Below are positions 35,291 through 46,966 of a stretch of 64,000 nt of DNA, one piece after another (position 1 is the first letter of the stretch; each line of letters opens with the position of its first letter). The stretch is from Miscanthus floridulus (lineage: Eukaryota > Streptophyta > Magnoliopsida > Poales > Poaceae), in contig NC_089593.1 in the NCBI RefSeq assembly GCF_019320115.1, forward strand, positions 34,889,977-34,953,976. The letters run 5' to 3'. The notes under the pieces were generated by a model. It saw only the letters and a list, made by a program, of their open reading frames with translations, had not been told where the DNA came from and made no database searches. A program made the translations under genes and the position numbers.

Positions 35291-36290
35291 CACCTAGCAG
35301 TACTACCCAATGTACCCTAGCGCTAAACGCAAACCAAATACATCCCTCCACACTAGGCCTCTGCCTATTACCCAAACTTCCTACCAGCATGGCGGCCAGT
35401 GCCTTCGCTGCAGCCTCCTGACGGGTAACTACAGGTCGGAGACAAGCTTGACCTACATAAACCCAAAACCTCCTCACATAACCTACCTCGAAACAAACCC
35501 ATCAGTCACAAAACCAAAGCAGGTTCGAGCCTCCGCCGCAATAGCAACATATGCAGCAATTGCCTCTGTAGCCACCTCACAACCAACCCCCTACACCAAA
35601 AAATGAGCCAAACCCAAAAAACCAAGTCAACCCCCATGGACCGCTACCAACAATAGGCATGATACTACCAATCGCCGGAGGATCATCAATGGAGTTTCAA
35701 ACAAAAAAGCAGAAAAAGGATCACCTCCGCCTAGTAAACAATGTAGCAGTCCAAGGCCCTAGCAAAATACATAGATTGGTCCAGAGTCCCAATCACCTTC
35801 ACAGAAGATCTCCAGCTAGAAAGCTACCCTCACACAGACGCCATGGTAATCAAGACCAACATAGCAGCATGGGAGATAAGCAGAGTGTTGATTGACACTG
35901 GCAGTTCAGCAGACATCATCTTTGCAAATACCTTTGACCAAATGAAGCTCAGCAGGAATCAACTACAGCCCTCCGAATCACCTTTGATATGATTCAGAGG
36001 CAAGCAGATACAAGCACTAGGAAAGATATCACTCCCAGTGTCATTTGCAACCCAAGCAAATGCTAGAACCGAGTACATAACCTTTGACATCGTCGATCTG
36101 TATTACCCATACAATGTCATCTTGGGTAGAGGATTCACAACCAAATTCAATGCAGCCCTGCATATGGCCTACCTATGCATGAAAATACCAGCACTCCATG
36201 GTATTATCACTGTCCGAGGTAGCCAGAAAGAAGCAAGAAACATAGAAAAAGCAATCTACAGAGCCTAAAGAAACATCAACGCAGTCGAGT
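35291..36290 (+). pseudogene. Protease region of element B
   Basis: The aspartic protease active site is intact as LIDTGSSADIIF (Asp codon 35,894-35,896). Downstream, after a stop near 35,991, come FRGKQIQALGKISLPVSF, EYITFDIVDLYYPYNVILGR and KFNAALHMAYLCMKIPA (36,038-36,268). Spacing fits a retropepsin dimer subunit between gag and RT. The 5' part (35,291-35,650) is Pro/Thr-rich linker. Broken by stops at both ends. Confidence 0.75.
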
Positions 36291-37393
36291 CGGTAGACAA
36301 AGAACTAGAGCCTCTGGATATGCCTAGAGGAAAAACTAGATATGGCAGGTCAAGAAGAGACAAAGGTGACCCCTCTAGAAAAGGAGTTACCAGACAGAAA
36401 AGTAACAATCAGCTCAGAATTGAGCAAAGCAGAGGAGGAAGAGCTCATGGAAACTCTAGTAAAAAACAAAGACATCTTCGCCTGGTTAGCCTCTGACCTA
36501 TAGGGAGTCAGCAGGGACATCATACAGCATGAACTGGATATCAATGAAAATACGAGGCCAAGAAAGCAGAAACAGAGAAAAATGTCGGAGGACAGAATCC
36601 TGGCAGCAAAGGCAGAGGTGCAAAGATTGCTAGAATGCAAAAGTCATTAGGGAAGTCAAGTATTTAGAATGGCTTGCAAACGTAGTACTGGTACCAAAGA
36701 AGAATGGCAAAATAAGAATGTGCATAGATTTCATAGATCTAAACAAAGCTTGCAAAAAAGACCCTTTCCCATTGCCAAGAATAGATGCCTCTGTCGACAA
36801 GGCAGACAGATGCCAGAGGTTTTCTCTCCTCGACCGTTTCTCTGGGTACCACCAAATCTAGATGAAAAAAGAAGAGGAAGACAAGACAAGTTTCACCACT
36901 CCATTCGGGACATATTGCTACACCAGAATGCCGGAGGGCCTCAAAAATGCCGGAGCAACCTTTGCCAGAATGACAAAGGAAGTTTTGGGCTCACAACTAG
37001 ATAGAAACATCATAGCCTACATCGATGACATAGTGGTCATGAGCAAGAACAAGGATGATCATGTCTCCGACTTACAGGAGACCTTCATCAACCTCAGGAC
37101 AGCTGGCCTCCGCCTCAACCTAGAAAATGTATATTTGGAGTCACAAAAGGGAAGATGCTTGGATACATCATAAGCAACGAAGGCATCAAAGTGAACCCTA
37201 GACAAAACCAGAGCAATAATGATAATGGCAGAACCCAAAAACAAGAAAGAAGTGCAAAAGCTGACGGGAAGGAATAGCAGCGCTCAACAGATTCATCTCA
37301 AAATTAGCAGAATGCAGCCTCCCCTTCTTCCAAGCCCTAAGGGGCGGAGACAACTTTGACTGGGGGTCCAAGCAGTCGAAGGCATTCCATAAC
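36291..37393 (+). pseudogene. Reverse transcriptase of element B
   Basis: Gypsy-type RT in pieces. Recognisable are NGKIRMCIDFIDLNKACKKD (reading across about 36,700-36,760), FTTPFGTYCYTRMPEGLKNA (36,894-36,953) and the catalytic YIDDIVVMSK (about 37,018). The finger-palm segment with Ile-Asp-Asp is in one open frame (36,862-37,173), while the upstream part is shifted and has stops such as the TAG at 36,501. Thumb and connection continue to about 37,390 with further shifts near 37,155 and 37,262. Order RT before RNase H and integrase is that of Ty3/gypsy. Confidence 0.85.
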
Positions 37394-37690
37394 TTGAAAG
37401 AGTATCTAGCAAACTCACTGGTGGTCTCCGTCCCAGAATCAGACAGCCACCTATTGCTATATGTGGTGGCCTCCGACCATGCAGTCAGCGCAGTCTTAGT
37501 TCATGAGCTAGAAAAAGAATCAGGCAAAACTCAAAAGCCAGTTTATTTTATCTCAGAAGCACTGTCCAAAGCCAAGCTAAACTACACTGAGGTAGAAAAA
37601 GTTGCCTACGTAGTGCTGATGGCATCAAGAAAACTAAAGCATTATTTCCAAGCCCACGAAATCTCAGTTCCAACATCGCCACTGTAAGAC
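37394..37690 (+). pseudogene. First RNase H domain of element B
   Basis: Open frame with SKQSKAFHNLKEYLANSL just upstream, then LLLYVVASDHAVSAVLVHEL, KPVYFISEALSKAKLNYTEV and SRKLKHYFQAHEI. This is the standard gypsy RNase H. A stop at 37,685 (CTGTAAGAC) ends the frame. Confidence 0.8.
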
Positions 37691-37849
37691 TTGCTCAGAA
37701 ACAAAGAAGCCTCTAGGCAGAATAGGCAAATGGGCTATAGGGCTATCACAGTTTGGTATCTCATATGTCCCTAGAACAGTAATCAAATCACAAGCACTAG
37801 CTGATTTTGTAGCAAATTGGACACCTCCGACAGAGCCCAAGGTACAACC

Positions 37850-38309
37850 AACCACTCAAGGTTGGATAGCATTCATGGATGGAGCCTAGGGCCAAGCCAG
37901 AGCAGGAGCCTCCACCATCCTAACGGCACCCTTCGGCGTCAGACTGAAATACGCAGCAAGGCTAGAGTTCAAATCAACAAACAACATAGCAGAATATGAA
38001 GGCCTGATCCTAGCGCTCAGTAAAGCAAAGGCCCTAGGGGCAAAAACATTGACAGTCAAAACAGATTCTCAAGTGGTTACTGGCCAAGTAGAGAAAGAAT
38101 ACACAGCAAGAGAGCCAGAACTCATCAAATACCTATCCGTTGTCAGAAATTTGGAGCGGAGATTCGAGGGCTTCACCCTGAAGCACATCCCAAGATCAGA
38201 AAATGCAGAGGCAGATGAACTAGCTAAAGCTGCGGCAAACAACCTGCCACTGCCACCAAACACTTTTTACCAGATCCTGAAGTCTCCTGGCAACTACGGA
38301 GACATCTAA
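37850..38309 (+). pseudogene. Second (archaeal-type) RNase H of element B
   Basis: A second RNase H lies between the first one and integrase, which is the hallmark of Tat-lineage elements. It starts near GWIAFMDGA (37,860), has a stop right after, and continues through KSTNNIAEYEGLILALSKAK, TVKTDSQVVTGQVEKEY and HIPRSENAEADELAKAA. The catalytic Asp/Glu positions (MDGA, EYEGL, TDSQ, ADELAK) are all recognisable. The last 86 codons form one open frame. Confidence 0.85.
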
Positions 38310-39540
38310 GGCACCTAAGCCCATACTACACCTACAAAATGAAGATTGGATAAAGGCGATAACAGAATTCTTAGAAGGCAAAACCACCGAAGAAGATGAA
38401 GCTAAAGCAGCAAGAATACAGGCCAGGGCAAGAAATTACACAATCATAGATGGTGTACTATACAAGAAAGGAGTAGTCCAGCCTCTCCTCAAATGCATAT
38501 CGCAGAGCGAAGGCATAGAGTTGCTTCAAGAAATACACTCAGGAATTTGCGGGTCGCACATTAGGCTCTAGAGCATTATCAGCAAAGGCAATAAGGCAAG
38601 GCTTTTATTGGCCAACACACATACAAGACGTAGAGCAGATAGTCAGAGCATGCAAAGCATGCCAAACATTCTCTCCCAGGGCAGTCAAAACCATCAGTCG
38701 GAGACCCAGCTTATACCCCCGACATGGCCGCTACAAAGATGGGGTATGGACCTGGTCAGCCCATTACCACCATCCCAAGGAGGAAACAGATTCACAGTAG
38801 TGGCAGTAGAATATTTTACAAGATGGATAGAAGCAAAGCCGCTGGCGAAGATAACCTTAGAAACTGTCTAAAATTCTTCTGGCAAAACATCATTTGCAGA
38901 TTCGGTGTACCGAGGATTCTGACAGTAGACAATGGAAAACAATTCGATTCAGAGAACTTCAAAGAATTCTACAAAAGCATTGGGACAAAACTAGCCTTCA
39001 CCTCAGTATACCACCCAGAGTCCTAATGGTGCTGTAGGAAAGAGCAAACAGAATAGTGTTTTCAGCAATATCAAAAACATTGCTGGGCCTACGCAAAGGA
39101 AAATGGGTAGATGAATTACCTAGAGTGATTTGGTCATACAATACATCTATCTCAAGAACAACAGGATTCACACCATTCAAACTGCTTTATGGAGAAGAGG
39201 CCATGATGCCAGAAGAAATCAAGCACGAAAGCCTCCGCACAACGAGACAGCTAATGTTGCAAGATGAAGAATATGCAAAAGAAACAATAGAAGCCATAAG
39301 ACTGGAAGCAGTCGAAAACATTGCAAAATATCAGTCCCAAACCAAGAAGTGGAGAGACTCTCAGGTGGTAAGGAAAGACATAAAACATGGAGACATTGTA
39401 CTAAGAAGAAAACCCAACGCACAACTTGTTGGCAAACTACAACCGAAATGGGAAGGCCCATACACAGCAACGGCAGCAGGCCACCCTGGCTCTTTCCACT
39501 TGACCGACAGCGAAGGTGTCACGACAACCCACACCTAGAA
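38310..39540 (+). pseudogene. Integrase of element B
   Basis: The zinc-binding region has CGSHI (about 38,550) and CKACQTF (about 38,653). The core starts WGMDLVSPLPPSQGGNRFTV (first catalytic Asp), followed by RWIEAKPLAKITLETV and the second Asp in ILTVDNGKQFDSENF. Near the third catalytic residue the frame is broken by an extra base and a stop at about 39,025-39,037. The C-terminal part is open (39,056-39,538): SYNTSISRTTGFTPFKLLYG, GDIVLRRKPNAQLVGKLQPK and a WEGPYTA motif. Several lesions; not functional. Confidence 0.85.
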
Positions 39541-41470
39541 TATTGATAGCCTCCATAGATACTACATCTAGGCAATGTACCAAAGGGCAAACTCCGCAAA
39601 TAATAAGCGGAGGCCCCTCCGTTCATTTACCTTTCAGCTCTTTTTTCTTCAACCCAAAAAATGTAAAAGAGCCTGTACTCTTTTCCTCACAGGGGAACTC
39701 CAAGCGGAAGGTGAGGTTTTTAACGAGGCAGGCTCAATGTAAAAATCCTCTAGAAGTATAAAGAGGTAATTCCCCAAAAGAACGCTTGAAAAGTCCAAAA
39801 CCAAAAGCAGCCAGCTCTGGCGCCGTAATATTCGGTGAACAAAAATAAGCACAGGTCCTTTCAAAGCGCCGGCCACAGGCATTGGCAATTTGAAATGACC
39901 TCTATGGCCAAATAGGCCTTCGACCTTGACAAAGACCTATCCAGAGTCAGGCATCAAGGCAGAAACCACCTTGGCCAAACAGGCCTTCAACCTTGACAAA
40001 GACTTGTCCAAATTCAAGGCATCAAGGCAGAAACCACCTTGGCCAAACAGGCCTCCGACCCTTGATGAAGACCTAACCAGATTCATGCATCAAGGCAAAA
40101 ACAACCTTGGCCAAATAGGCCTCCAACCTTGACTGAAGACCTGAACAAATTCAGGCATCAAGGCAAAAACAACCTCGGCCAAACAGGCCTCCGACCTTAA
40201 CAAAAAAACCACCCCAAGCATCAGGGGCAACACCATTATGGCGCTAGAACCAGGAAGAAGGTCTCTGCCATCAAAAACAGCAAAAAGAGGAAAAGGTCTG
40301 ACAAAACCCTGTCACTTAGGCACTAGGCCTATTTACTTCAAAAGGCACGAATAATTCAAGCAAGATATAGGCCATTAAAGCCAAGATACGTTCCAACAAA
40401 CAAAGCACCAAAAATTTAACAACCAAAAGCCACCACCCCGCTATAATAACAGGTTCCCCCCATGCCCTTAAAACCTCAGTTAGCATAAGGCTCAAGGGGG
40501 GAAGAAGGCAGAGCACAAGCACAAGCCACAGCAATGGCCATGGAGGCAGGGGTCTCCTTAGATATCTAAGTTGGCCGTAGATATTGTACGAAAACTCATA
40601 AAATCAGAGGCACCAGTAGACGGTCGGAGACAATGGGAAAAGAGATAGGAACTACGGCACGGTGATGAACAGCGTAGGCCTACGAAAGAAGGGGGATATC
40701 GCACGAAATCTCGTAACATCCCCCTGATGCCGGAGACCTAACCTGCCATCTCCACAAATGAAACATGTCCCATGGATGTGCAGCGTCGGAGGCCCATACC
40801 ACCTAGACAGCTAAAACACCCAGCTAAAGAAATACCAAAAGTCTCCGTCAGTCTGCACAAGCCGCGCCAAACCTCCTATCGGATCACACACCGATTCAGC
40901 AAGCCTCGCCAGGCGGACTTCAAGTACGCCTCCGCCTGGCCAAAAAACTGCCAACACTTCTACCCCGGCCATCAAGCAAGCACAGAGAAGGAGAGAACAT
41001 GGGGCGGAGGTCCTGGCCACCACCTCTATATCGCGCACATGTTCGCCCAAGCAAAGGCCCACGGTGTGCAAGCTCGGGACTAGATGAGATATGTAAACTA
41101 GCACAATAGACATAAGCCCCCTGCACAAACAATCAAGAAAGTGAACCTGTTTTGTATTCCATAAAACGTCAAGTAGCATTCTTATAGGACACAAACTTAC
41201 AATAAAATCCAAACTATTGTGGCAGAGGTCCACGCCAAGCAAGCGCGCGAGTAAACCCAGCGCGCTCGTCATCTATGTCAAACTTAACTAACTCAAACAC
41301 AGTCACGCGCAACGCTGCAGGGAAAGGCCGAACTGCCAATACTCCCAAAGCTCTCGCTCACATAAATACCGTCATTGTAGAGAGTCAAAGGCACGACATC
41401 TTGCGCAGGCTCCCCATTCGGAAACCTGCGCAAGGTTAAAATTTTCCACAAAATCATTCAGAACAAAAGA
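39541..41470. repeat. Spacer of element B with a 67-68-bp tandem repeat
   Basis: Between pol and the antisense gene. Five units start at GGCCAAA/GGCCAAAT 39,906, 39,973, 40,041, 40,109 and 40,177, each with AGGC(A)TTCGACC or AGGCCTCCGACC and a GCATCAAGGCA core. The remainder (40,250-41,470) is non-coding. No gene seen. Confidence 0.8.
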
Positions 41471-41471
41471 A

Positions 41472-41477
41472 ACTTTA
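41472..41477 (-). terminator. Poly(A) signal of the antisense gene in element B
   Basis: AATAAA on the - strand (plus TTTATT) lies shortly after the last plausible codons of the antisense gene. It makes a likely 3' end for that transcript, tail-to-tail with pol. Confidence 0.5.
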
Positions 41478-41559
41478 TTTACAAGAGCCCAACTTGGACT
41501 ACAATATACAAGTCAAAATAGCTAAGTCCTACAAAGAGCCTAGACCTCCGGCGCCTCGG

Positions 41560-44500
41560 CCAGCAGCAGAAGTCCCTAGAACGAAGCCCGCATCAACTAT
41601 GGGTGGGGACGGCGCCTGCGGCCTCCGACCATCACCACCAGCCGATCGTAGCGCCCACCGGAGCGCCAGCGGTGGCGGAGGCACCGCCCGCGGTCGCCGA
41701 GCGCGGAACTAACAGAGGCCTGCCCGCAAGGACTCTTCTGCACATCCTGTAGCACAAGCTAAAATATTAGGGGCATAGGCAATGAAAGCCTTCGCAGCTT
41801 CGCAAAAAGCAAGGAGACAAAAATAGTGGCTACAAAGACTAGAAATACCTTCGCCCTCTTTTCCTCCGCTAGTTTCTGGGCAGCAGGTCTCCCAAATGGA
41901 GCCCAAAAGTACCCAATGAAATTTCTCAAGGTTTTTCACAAACCAAGAGAAGTCTCACCAAGCTCCTCCAGATCCGGCAGCGCTCCCTCCGGAATACTTT
42001 TGGTATGCGTACACCCACCGCGCACCAAAAGCTTGGCGTAATTCGCTACTCCCGCCAGCGCCCCATAGTCCATGCAGCCATTGATCAGACCGGGGAGCTT
42101 CGCAAGGTGATGCTTTAGCCTGGAGGTGAGGGCGTAGACGCTGTCTTCCTCCGGAGGAGCGGAGGTTTTGCCTCCAAACTCGACTGACGATGGCCCAGGT
42201 AATGGCCAATGGTTGAAGCAAGGACCCCCTTGACCGAGTCCAAACGCCTCGTCATCAAAGACAGCTGCTCCCCCACCACTAGCTGTGGATTCCTTCTTAG
42301 AGGCCAGCTCTTGCCAGAGACCCTCAGCCAACTCGTTCGCCCTGTGGGCCTGCTCGGCGAACAAAGCTTCTGCATCCCGGGACTTGGCGAGATCGGCCCT
42401 CAAAGCCTCCTTTTCTTGTTCCTTCTCCACTAGAGAAAGGCGGAGAGCTGCAAGGGAGTTGACCAAACCCCCTTTTTCATCCTTCCAGGCGCTCGTTCTC
42501 TGCCTTGAGCGCTTCAATCATAGTATCTCAGTCGGAGACCTCATGAGTGTAGCGCTCTTCCATAACAACGGCCATGTGATACCCCTGCGATTAGAAAGAA
42601 GAAGACCAAGGCGATCAGCAATAGAAACAAAAACAAGTCTAAAGGCGAACATACACCAAAAAAGGCAAACCGCCAAAGACGCACCAAGCTCTGGTGTTCT
42701 AGATGAACACGGAGAAGTTAGAAGAAATCCATGCCCCTCAGACACTGTTTGAAGCGATCTGTTCAAAGAAGAACAAACAAACACAAGACCATAAGGTGAG
42801 AAAAGCAAATCTCACAATACATACACCAACTGCCAGAGACCACCTCTGACATCTCCAAGAACCCCAAGATAGCACTCTTCCCAACCTGAGATAGAAGTGT
42901 CGGAGGAGCCTGCAGTAGCAAAAAAAAACAACAACAACAACTCAGGTCAGAGGGCCGATCAGAAATAGACAATAACAACAGGCCAAAAGACGAGTAAGAT
43001 AAAAACACTCTATACTCACTCGGACCCAGCGCCATCGGCCCCGGATGCCCCAGACCAAACCTGACGCTGGCAGCGGCCGCTCGCTCCTCCGGGGTGAGGA
43101 GTCCAGCCATGACATCACCTACAAAGCAACAAGTACACGGTATTAGCACTTGGTAGAATACATAAACAAATAAACCGGGCGAAGACAGTAAACACAAAAA
43201 TGTGCGCCAAACAAACTTACTCATAAAAAGCCCAGGCTAGGCCGCCTACCTGAGCCCCCTAGGGCAGAAGTCTCCACCATATCATGTGACGAAGGCCCAA
43301 AGGGCCGGCTCTCCTTAGCCAGCGGCCTAGCGGGCGGGGGGCTCAAAGAAGACTGAGCCACCGAGGCCTGCTCAGCAAGCACGGCCTCCGGTTGCCCGAC
43401 GTCGGCCACTGGCACGGGGGAAGGCGCAACAACTGGCGGGAGACAAAGGAGCAGTGCTGCAAGGTGACCTCTGCGCCTTCTTTAGAACTTCAATATAGCC
43501 CGCCAAAAATGTCAGGCATAGGATCAGCGGCGCTAGCCTCCGGCTGTTCGGCGACACTCGTAGCACCGTGCAAGGAGCACGTCGGAGCAACACTGGCCCC
43601 TTGGACACTCCGCACCACTCACAGCGCCACGCACAGGGCACACCGGAGCTCCAGGAGAGCCGTGATCCCCGTCGCTCATGACCCTCACGTCCACTACAGG
43701 ACGGAGGAGCTCTGAACGTCTTCACTGCCGGCGGAGGCAACACCAGCACTACCGATCGAAGACATGGCCGCCGCGATCACCAGAGCATCGGTCTTCTTCT
43801 TTTTCGCAGGCGCCTGAGCAACAGCGGCGCCCTTCCTCTTTTTGGACTTAGCCTCCGCCGTAACATTCTTCGTGAAGGCCTTCTTCTTCTTCTTGTCAAT
43901 CGAAGCCAGGACCTTGGCGGGAACCTCGTGCTCTCGGTAGACGATCCCGAGCTCCTCAAAAACTCGATTGAGCCACGGCATGGTGCCTGCCATGGCTCTC
44001 CAAGACGTGTACTCACGCTCGGAAATTTTGCCAACCAACCCGACGGTGGCCTCCTCAACGTCGGCAATGAAGCTATCCTCCATCACCCCCTCCCCTAAAG
44101 ACCGGCCAAAGCGGGGGAAAGGAATCCCGGCCTCTGGCCCAAAAACGGGAACCTTCACCTTTTTTAGCCAAAAGGCTGGGTTGTCTCTGCCCAGGGGCCA
44201 GTAGTTGGAGGTCATAATCTCCTCCACCAGGTTGCGGCCCCCTGAGTAGCGGCACGCAGCCACAAAAGCCCGGTCGCAAGCCTTCCTCGCCGGAGACATC
44301 TCCTCCGGCGGATCCACGCGCGTATGTGGCAGCCATCTCCTCCATTCTTGAAGTCAATGGATACTCCACTGACCTCCGCACCATCCTCAGTAGTGCCACG
44401 GACCCCAGTAGGTCTTCACAGTAGAACCACTGCTCAAGCCAGCCTCGGTCCCACTTGCCCTTCTGGCAAAAAGAAATCTCCAGGCGGTCTACGCCTTGGT

Positions 44501-45253
44501 TCCTCTTCGACATAAAGGTGCAACTACCATACTGGTAGGTCACCTCCACCTCCTTGCCCTCCCACACCTCCTTCTTCTTCTTTAGCTGCTTCTGCAGCTT
44601 GTAGTACGCGTAGAAGGTGTCCACATCCAGGCTCGGCACCATAAGAAACACACGCCCAGCAAAATTTGCTGAGCGTAAGGAAGGTCGTAGGGGGTCAGAT
44701 GGTGAACCTGGACGTTGAACGTCTCCAACACCCTGGCTGGAGGAAGGGGACGTAAGGAAGGTGGAGGCCGCAGGTGAAAAGTCCCGAAACACCACCGCAT
44801 ATCCCTCCTCCGGCTCCGGAACGGTCTGGCCGGGCGGAGGGATTTTTACCCTTGAAGAAGGAAAATACGATTCCTTCAACATCTCCGCGACCGCCTCTTC
44901 AGTAATGGAGGAGGGGCTGAAATCCCATGACTTTATCACCATGTTTCTAGAATCCACAGCGATCAGGTCTCTGACGGACATGGAGACACTCCCCAAATCC
45001 TCCTCCACTAGCTTTTCAAATTCCAACGCGGAGGCGGAGGCAAGCATGCACTCCTCAAAGCGTGCATTCCAGCCGGTGGCCCTAACACCGAGAAGGTGGC
45101 GATAGCGTCCGAAGAAGGCGGGCCAGCGAGTATGGGCGGAGGCGGAAAAGAAAGCCACCGCGGCGGCAGCCTAGGCGGAAGACGCAAGCGGAAAGACAGA
45201 ATGCGCGAAGGTAGCTCAGGCGAAAGCGAAGAGAGCAGAGAGTGATTTCTCAT
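41560..45253 (-). pseudogene. Spliced antisense gene of Tat-type element B
   Basis: Gene opposite to pol. A TATATAAG box lies about 58 bp upstream of the ATG at 45,251-45,253. The first long frame (45,158-44,073, opening at a GTG after a stop, so a shift near 45,160 is likely) contains TRWPAFFGRYRHLLGVRATG, the 'gypsy-type transposon' region with FYAYYKLQKQ, QYGSCTFMSK and KWDRGWLEQWFYCEDL. It continues in a second frame (44,317-43,694: RVFEELGIVYREHEV, then a KKKKK and KSKKRKG basic stretch). Canonical introns are visible: CAG|GTAGGC at 43,250 to TTTGTAG at 43,119, and GA|GTGAGTATAG at 43,019 to CTGCAG at 42,910. A coiled-coil exon lies at 42,517-42,280. Frame breaks show decay. Function unknown. 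Confidence 0.75.
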
Positions 45254-45307
45254 AGGCAAGGAAAGCGAATGAGCAGTGCGGGGGGGGACCCCACCACCAA
45301 CCCCGCC

Positions 45308-45315
45308 CTTATATA
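45308..45315 (-). promoter_or_regulatory. TATA box of the antisense gene in element B
   Basis: TATATAAG on the - strand in the context GGCCTATATAAGGGCGGGG. It lies about 58 bp before the antisense ATG and about 300 bp inside the 3' LTR boundary, pointing into the element. Confidence 0.65.
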
Positions 45316-45613
45316 GGCCATAGGCAGGCAGTTTGGCTCCCGCCGTACAACGGTCATCTCTGGAGAAGTTGCAAGGTATACAACGGAAAGCAATACGGCG
45401 TAAACGGCCACAGCGTAGGACAACGACTAGTTTTGCAGCCTAACGACTACTATGACAAGACCAGCGGCCACTCTAGAGTGGGCCAGGGGGGAAACTACGG
45501 GGATCAGTCGGAGACGTGACTACGCGTAGTCCCCGCCCCTGCGGACGTCCTTGCTTAGGGCGTTTTGAGCTCACGACACGCTCGGACGGACTGTGGTCTC
45601 AAAAGGGGGGAAC

Positions 45614-46511
45614 TGTTGTAACACGACCTTCAAGAGTGGCAGAGACCTACGCGGCCAACATTTCACAAAGATGTCTCTGACCAACTACCCAAGCAAAGGC
45701 CCAGCTACCACGCCTCCAGACCTAGAAAGATGACGGTTTCTCAGACTGCTTGCAGGACGCTTCCGGTGACCCTGGCGCAGCCTCCGCCCGATTAGCTCGT
45801 AGGCGTCTCTGGGCGGAGGGGGCAGAGGCGCCCCGCTGCAAGGCTAATCAAGTGCCAACGTTACCTACGTGTGTGTGTAGGTAACCAGAGGAAGGCGCTC
45901 GTGGATGGCGCGGGCGCACCGATTTGGCCTCTGCTCATAGGGGCAGAGACCTAAGCAGGAGGACGACAATACTGGGCGTCGGGGGTCTACGGCCTCGGCG
46001 TCCCAGGGGCGGAGACCGATGGCGGAGGCCTAAAGGCCCTTTGCCGAATCCTGAGGCCCGATGGGGCAGAGACCGACGACGGAGGTCCAAAGGCCTGTCG
46101 CCGAATCCTGAGGCCTGATGGGGCGAGGACCGACGGCGGAGGTCCAAAGGCCCATCGCCGAATCCTGAGGCCTGATGGGCCGGCTGATCGCGTAGGCCCA
46201 GTACCTGAGGGTGGCATGACAAGATTACCCCCGAGAGGAAAGGCATGTAGTGGAATATTCCGAGAATGTACTATAGCAGTTGAAGGGTACTATTGTAAAC
46301 TCTGTAAAGTGGTAGTTGAGCCCTATAAATAGGGTACACTTGTAATAGTACCAGGAGGTTGGAAAATGAATTAATGAAACCCTAGTTTTACGTGCCATTT
46401 CCCTACACGCCCACTTGTCGTGCCTGTTTCCCGAGCCTCCGCCTGAGGGCAGCGCTTGGTGGGCGGAGGCCTCTACCTCCTCCACACTGTCTGAGACCGC
46501 AAGTCTCAACA
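45614..46511 (+). repeat. 3' LTR of element B
   Basis: 898 bp, preceded by the polypurine tract at 45,601-45,613. It carries the 57-bp repeat array at 46,014-46,184 and a TATA box near 46,322. The 5-bp flank GTAAT corresponds to GCAAT on the left. Confidence 0.95.
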
Positions 46512-46966
46512 GTAATATACTCAATTCAAGTAGGCTATGCTTTTATCTCCTACCTTGAGCTCCACATAAGTTTTAGGATAGATATTAAGGCTAAGATCCA
46601 TGGCCTTGGTAAGGATTCAAATACCATTGAGTGACTTGAGTGTACCATCTGAGGAACTTAGGCAAGTTTTCTTTTCAAAATTTATTGAAAACCTCCAGGA
46701 AGTTTGAGCTAAACCAAAGTAGGGAAAAAGTATCTGTCTAGCTATACATTCTTGCAATTACTTATCAAAGTGAAAGCTATAAGTCCCACATTGCTAAGAC
46801 TGCTGATGGACTTCTAAGTGCTAACATGTTCAATTCAAGGGATAGCAGCTGTTTGTATATAAGTTTTTGCAGGGCGTTATATAGTAGCAACTCCTGATCT
46901 AACACCTATTCCATGCTAAACCCGCATATTTGCTCGGAACGAGCAAAGGGGTAGCTTGGGGGAGCT
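46512..46966. other. Remaining internal sequence of element D
   Basis: Continuation of D after the B insertion. It is AT-rich and non-coding, and ends with a purine-rich tract (46,947-46,966) next to the 3' LTR. Confidence 0.7.

Larger units (their letters stand above)
32915..46511 (+). mobile_element. Complete nested Ty3/gypsy (Tat-type) element B, 13.6 kb
   Basis: LTRs at 32,915-33,813 and 45,614-46,511 both begin TGTTGTAACACG and end AAGTCTCAACA. Flanking pentamers are GCAAT (32,910-32,914) and GTAAT (46,512-46,516), four of five identical, so this is one insertion into element D. A primer-binding site TTGGCGCCCACCGTGG follows the 5' LTR and a polypurine tract AAAAGGGGGGAAC (45,601-45,613) precedes the 3' LTR. 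Internal order: gag, protease, RT, RNase H, second RNase H, integrase, tandem-repeat spacer, then an antisense gene. The dual RNase H and the long antisense region identify the Tat lineage. Confidence 0.95.

Noticed and set aside
41709..44515. + strand ORFs over the antisense gene of B (for example 42,285-42,752)
   Set aside because: They are complements of - strand coding exons with recognisable domain and splice signals.
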